From assembly GCA_015680905.1 (NCBI GenBank), contig CM027377.1, positions 60,533,501 through 60,597,500 on the forward strand: a DNA stretch of 64,000 nt. Reading direction: 5' to 3'. The position numbers were made by a program, and so were the translations under genes. This DNA comes from Coptis chinensis. Taxonomy: Eukaryota; Streptophyta; Magnoliopsida; Ranunculales; Ranunculaceae. Shown in pieces: positions 58,938-64,000 of this stretch (position 1 is the first letter of the stretch; each line of letters begins with the position of its first letter). The notes under the pieces were generated by a model, which saw nothing but the letters and a program-made list of their open reading frames with translations, ran no database searches and was not told the DNA's origin.

Positions 58938-58939
58938 TT

Positions 58940-60053
58940 TGATAACCCGAAAAAATAATAGAATCCTAATATTAATGTTAACAACACTAATACGTAATCC
59001 TACCGTTCTTACGTTTAAATCAATTCTTCTTACTCTCAAAACATAATCATGCAATACAACGAGTAAGGATTTCGTTCCACTCTTAAACCTCAAGACTTAA
59101 ACAAATTCAACTAATCAAACCCAAAGGGAACAATGGTGAGAGTAATGATTTGATGTGAAATTTCTATTCTACCATTCCCAACAATTGTTAAATAATAAAA
59201 ATCTAACATCAATAACTACGAAATGACTAACAACCAAGAAATGAAATTAGATCTAAGCAATAGTTAAATGACAAAATCGAATTTGATCAATAATAACTAC
59301 TTGATTTATCTAATGAAGCAATAATAATATTTTAATACTTTAAATTAAAACAAGGGAAATGAAAACTAATTAAAATGGAGATTTAATTCTAGATCTAAAA
59401 ATTATTCTAGATCTATCTTTTTCTAATCCTAAACTCCATTAACATTAGCTTCCTAACCTAACTGCCATTAACAAAGAGTCAACCTTTTGTTTTTATACTT
59501 CCAGATCCAAAAATCGTGCATGGGCTTGGAGCCATGTTTTGGGCCAGAGAATCAGGCCCAAAACCCAATTCTTTCAGTCCAAAAAGGCCTCTTCAGCTGT
59601 AGTTGACTTCGACAGACTTTTCGTCCACTTCTACTCCTCTGATTGGGCCAAGGCTTGGACCATTGGAAAGCTCTTTCCGAGTCGGTCGTTTTGACGTAAG
59701 GTAGGCCCAATTCCGAGGTCTGAGTCCAAAGATATGGTCTTCGGAAGTTCTATTGACTTTGTGCAATCAAGCTTTACGTTTACAACTGCGTGGACTTTGA
59801 CTTTTCATCTTTTCACCGGGCTTTACAGAGGCTTTGTCTTCTTGAATCTTGGCCTTTAATCACAGAACTCCTTAGCAACCGACCTTTGCTCCTTTATCTC
59901 GCTAAAGTGGCACATTTCTGCACATAATGGACTTTGAAGCCCCGAAATGCATAAAACACGTAATCGGTATTAACTCTTACTTATTATTCACATAATTGGT
60001 CTAAAAGTACGCGATTGTTAAGGGGTTAAAACTATAGTTTTGGGCTCTTATCA
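58940..60053 (-). mobile_element. Shared middle LTR of the gypsy array
   Basis: TGATAACCCG (58940) to GCTCTTATCA (60053), 1,114 bp. It has a primer-binding site on its left and a purine-rich tract on its right, so it serves as 5' LTR of the left element and 3' LTR of the right one. About 240 bp at its left end are nearly identical to the LTR at 50515; the middle is much more different. Confidence 0.85.
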
Positions 60054-63000
60054 AACCACCCCCAAACAGCATTTTGCTTGTCCTCAAGCAAATATGAGAA
60101 ATTAGAATAAGTGACCAAAATGGAGTTCTATCTACTACCGTTTATTTGAGTGCGATTGCATTGACCATATGCAACAAGGCCTTAAACCACTAGGAATTCC
60201 CTAGTGGACGAAGTTATAACCTCGTGAGAGTTTTTTCAGTGAAGGTACTCACAAACTTCATCTATACTACAACGACTAAGAAATAAAACTATTGTTTCCT
60301 CATTCATGTCTCAACTATCTATACATCTCACTAGCAAATGAATAAGAATAACCAAGTCAAAACCTAAACTAATATATGCATAATAATCAATCATCTATTA
60401 TAGAAATATATATACTATGAGTAATACTATGAAATTCCTAGCGAGGTTCAAGTTTCTCAAACTTCGAATAAGCGTCCTTAAGTAGGTCCTCACATAAATG
60501 TCAAGACAAAACCACTCACGATTTTTCGCTCAAGTTTTTCACTACTCCAAGTGTGCGGTGGGCACACTTTACCTTACAATCTCAATGACAAACAAGGAAG
60601 CCGGAGTCGATCAAACACATCTGCCACTTACTATCACACTAACCTATTCCTAATTGAGCTAGAGGTCTTTATTAGGTGTCATGGGATTAGGAGATGGTTT
60701 AAGAAGGAAGGAAATGGATATTCAAAAGGACAAGTCCGAGATAATAGAGTCTTCATATTATGTAACTTAGAGAAAACCTGTTGTTATTTTCTTTTGCTTC
60801 TATACTTTGTTTCCATCCTTAGCCATATTTTTTTTTTCTTTTCTTTGGCTTTTGACTCCCTTTTATTCTATTTTTGGAGTTTTTATTTATTTCTTTTTTT
60901 TTTCTTTTCCTTGGATGGAAACTTATTTTTTTTCCTGAAGCAACTAACTAATTTTTTTTGTTTACGGGTTTTCTCTTCTTTTTTCTTCACTCATTCTATT
61001 CTCGGACTTATTCTAAATTTGGTAGTTTTTTTTTTTTTTTTTTTATTTTATTTTGTTTTGTTTTTGTAACAGGGTAAAAGAATTGTGGTTTATGGAAGGC
61101 TAAAAGAAAGGCTCGAGAGGGGCGACTAGCGGAACATAATTCATAGGTTTGAATTTCTGGCTATATCGATCCAAAGAGGGCCTAAATTCTCGCTTAGGAT
61201 ATGGCATAGTGATCAAGCAAGTGGACGTGTGATTTCTCCATCCAGATTTTACTTCTCCCTTGTGTCATTTCTCAAATGTTTTGGCTTCATATAAGGCTTT
61301 AGGCTATATTCTCACAGGATTTGTAGAATAAGTACTCTAGCCTAGATTTGAAGAAACTTATCGCTAACAATCATAGCTACTCATGTAATATATTTATAGA
61401 TAGATGCAAAGATTATTACCTACATATTAACCTAAGTTTCTAACAATTATTCCGATGCAAAAGCTAATTGAGACTTCTAGATTGTTAAGAGCATGAGAAA
61501 GAAAACAATACCAATATTTCTAAGTGTATAGCATAAACTTATTTATTTATATTTTTTGAAATTTTAACTTGAAAACAAATGCATATTATACATATCTATA
61601 TCCTAACAGATGCCTTAATTACACGTGTTTCTATGCCCCCAAACAAGAAGCATGCTTTGTCCTCAAAGCATTTAAATAAAGAGGGTAGAAAAAAAATACC
61701 ATGGAAATGCGTGAAATTCGGAACATCCGCAAAACAAGGTTAGAACATACTAATATAGGAAATAAAAAAACTGACGCAACTCTATAAGAGTTCCACCCAT
61801 TATGGGGTTAACAGAATTAAATTGCTTGGGACATAAGCAGACACTAACTGAAATTAAAAACTTACCTCCACTCTAGCGTTTACTCATCATCCTCCTCTTC
61901 TATAAAGAAGTGAGGTTCCTTCGCATCCTGCCATGCCATTATAATTTGCCAAGCTTGCCGCTTTTATCATCTACGGATGCTAACCTGTTAAGCGCCACTT
62001 GGTCGGATGGGGTGTAAGGTGCAACCCGATGAGGTTGTATCCTCCACCCTTGCCAAGTCATTTGCGGAAAGATCGAATAATAGAATTGGTGGGTCTCACA
62101 ATGTCGTAACTCCCAACCTAGTCCGTGAAAGGGGCACAAAAACAGGGAAGAAACAAAATTATAATACGGCAAACTAATATAGGCATAAGAAGATACTTAT
62201 GCCTCATGCTATGGGCTCGTGCTAAACTAGACATTAAGGTCTTAGGAAGGTCATATAGCAGGCATTCCTCAGCTAAAGCAAGGAAAACATCGCAAGTGGC
62301 ATCATTCGTGAGAAGAAAAAATGTCACCCCCTAATATGTTTAGCATGATAAAGAACATTACCGTATCACATTAAGGGACAAGCTACCAAGGGCTACATTA
62401 TATGTCCCTTGGTCCTCTACACGGAAAATGTCGGACCCATAAGCCTCATGCAAAAAGTCATAAGTGTAGACATGCATATTATCTACCCAATAGCATCATG
62501 GGTCTTGTATTTCAGCGGGCATGGCAAGTCCAAGAACAAATGCTAGCAAGAACCATAAGCGGTTCCAAACCACGTGTGTGATCACCTCATGAAACCAAGC
62601 ACCATAAGTAGTGCTTTGAAACAAATCTTCGAAAGATTGTTCGGTATCAATGTAGGAGATGTCATCTCAAAATTACGCCGGAATAGCCGTGAATGATCCG
62701 AAACTACCCGTGAGAAAACTGGAATTTTTCTGGTCCACGGAAGTCGAGAAATGAAAGTGCGCTTCGATAGCGGGGGGCCTCGAAGTTTTAGAATTCCGTG
62801 TTTTTGAGCTGGTCGCGCCATCTTTGAATGGCGGCTTCTAGGTCCAAGATAAGGGTATGGTCGCTCAAGATGAGGGCGGTCGCTCGACTAAATTTTCAAA
62901 AAAATGTGAAGGCGCAGCTCGATGAAGGTATGGCGCTCGGGCGGCTGAAACCGGAGTTTAGATGAAAAAAAGAAAGTAAAACTTGGAGTGGATGGTGCGG

Positions 63001-64000
63001 GATGATGGTGGAATGTATTGTGGTTTGTTAGTGTAGAAAGAAGCGGAGTTTATATAGGTTTTGAATTGTTAAAACGAATCGGTAGGTTGCCAAAAAGCTT
63101 TTAAGGCAATTTCGGAAACAATAAAATTTCGAACCGATAACGGAAACAACTCATATTCTTGATTCTATAACAACCCTAATATCTTTCATTAATCTGGATT
63201 TAGACTAGTAACTTCTAAACTCTCTTAGATTTCATCCTACCACCACATCTAATCATAGGTATGCCAATTACGACAATATTCTCAACCTTCACTTCAAAAC
63301 AAACTCTAAAATGGAGGATCTTCTACAAATCATGATATAATAAATAATACCACCCCCAAACAAGTCGGGAAGGTGGGATTAACAATAAAATCCATGCACA
63401 ATTTGAAAAGAACAACATTATATTAAAATTGAAATTCAAACAACATTTAACTACCAAATTCAAAGTTAACTACGGAATTTAACAACGTAACATCCTATCT
63501 ACTAAAAATAATAAAAAACAACATCAAAACGACAAACAAGAAGAAATCTAACTACTCTTCAAGGGAGTGAGGTGGGGGTAAGAATAGGAATTTGAGTGAT
63601 CAAGAATGGAAAAACTAAACACCCCACCCCCAAACAAATTTTTGAAAACAGGTTTGTAAAAATTTGTTTTAAAACGCTGGTCTTTAAAGTCGATTCCTAG
63701 ACTTAAAGTGATATATATGTATTTACATGCAGTTTTCCATATATCAATAATCTAAACAATTGTGGATCTTTCCATAAATAGTTAACATGGAATGCACCAC
63801 CAAACAGAATCAAGCTCCAAAACTTTCTCTGACTTGAACTTAGTTGAATAAGAAGGTGTCCAAGTGAATGATCGTGAGTAAATGAATGGTTTTGGAAAAT
63901 ACTTGGAATGTGGATAAGTGTTAGAAGAAAAGGGTGGGAAGAAATGAAAAAGTGTCGGTGGCTTATCCTTGGGTGTTACTTCTTCACTTGTTGGTTTTAG
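60054..64000 (-). mobile_element. 3' internal part of a second gypsy copy in the array
   Basis: Starts with the purine-rich tract next to the middle LTR and parallels 51575-55000 of the left copy block by block (for example ACCATATGCAACAAGGCC, AAACAAGAAGCATGCTTTGT, CAATAGCATCATGGGTCTTG). It runs off the window inside the equivalent of the 240-residue frame. Poly-T and Phe-rich frames at 60551-61069 are non-coding. Fossil. Confidence 0.8.

Larger units (their letters stand above)
51575..58939 (-). mobile_element. Internal region of a non-autonomous gag-protease gypsy element
   Basis: Seven kilobases between two LTRs, read right to left: primer-binding site, leader (57.7-58.9 kb), gag (about 57650-56430), protease remnant (about 55700-55480), a 240-residue frame (55410-54688), then about 3.1 kb of non-coding sequence to the purine tract. 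No reverse transcriptase, RNase H or integrase was recognised, so it would need proteins from a relative. Several breaks are present in gag and protease; it is a fossil. The LTR sequence, Asp-type primer site and protease style (ILGRPFLATANAQINCRDG) place it in the Athila/Tat side of Ty3/gypsy. Confidence 0.75.

Noticed and set aside
60551-61069. 172-residue frame rich in Phe, Leu and Tyr
   Set aside because: Produced by T-rich non-coding retroelement sequence; the matching block in the left copy (near 52375) gives a different frame, so no protein is conserved.
1-64000. tRNA, rRNA or other structured RNA genes
   Set aside because: None was recognised on either strand by eye; a covariance-model scan would be needed to exclude small ones.

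Overview
This is a plant nuclear window, A+T-rich and loaded with transposons. The evidence for a flowering plant, probably a eudicot, is one complete intron-bearing plant-type SEC61 alpha gene, fragments of many plant genes (ATR, PARP1, phospholipase D delta, PPR proteins, SRP68, a PERK-type kinase), Helitrons, and Ty3/gypsy elements of the Athila/Tat kind. The only gene that looks whole and ordinary is SEC61 alpha (3733-6151). Almost everything else is a transposon or a gene piece with its exon borders still visible.

Layout. 1-1587: 3' end and LTR of a gypsy element that ends inside a Helitron helicase remnant (1588-2567). 3037-6500: SEC61 alpha with promoter and a 5'-UTR intron. 8.1-12.8 kb: fragments of two DNA-damage genes, ATR and PARP1, side by side and split by a 3.2 kb solo LTR with a clear 5-bp target duplication. 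15.6-17.5 kb: minus-strand exons of an LRR/WD40 protein. 17.85-19.4 kb: a multi-exon frame that joins a WOX13-type homeodomain to the N-terminal region of a Helitron replicase. 20.3-22.6 kb: unidentified minus-strand exons and a PLD delta fragment. 22.7-29.4 kb: a putative Helitron, ending in a textbook hairpin plus CTAG at 29418, that carries four tandem paralogues of a small double-stranded-RNA-binding-domain-like protein, plus minus-strand PERK, PPR and zinc-knuckle fragments. 29.7-31.9 kb: SRP68 remnant with a LINE insertion, followed by a copy of sequence also found downstream of SEC61. 32280-40255: an 8 kb degenerate Helitron with both ends, a captured PPR exon, HUH replicase and helicase. 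41.4-42.6 kb: a long-TIR, Mutator-like non-autonomous element. 44.3-45.2 kb: a PIF/Harbinger-type Myb-like fragment with a tandem duplication. 46.7-64 kb: minus-strand LTR elements, one nested in another, including an LTR-internal-LTR-internal array with a shared middle LTR.

The two most unusual things are the homeodomain-Helitron fusion (17853-19383) and the four-copy dsRBD-like family (22966-29006). In both, the reading frame, splice sites and paralogue conservation argue for once-functional proteins spread by rolling-circle transposons. Family names here come from motif recognition by eye, without searches, and boundaries marked as approximate should be read that way.
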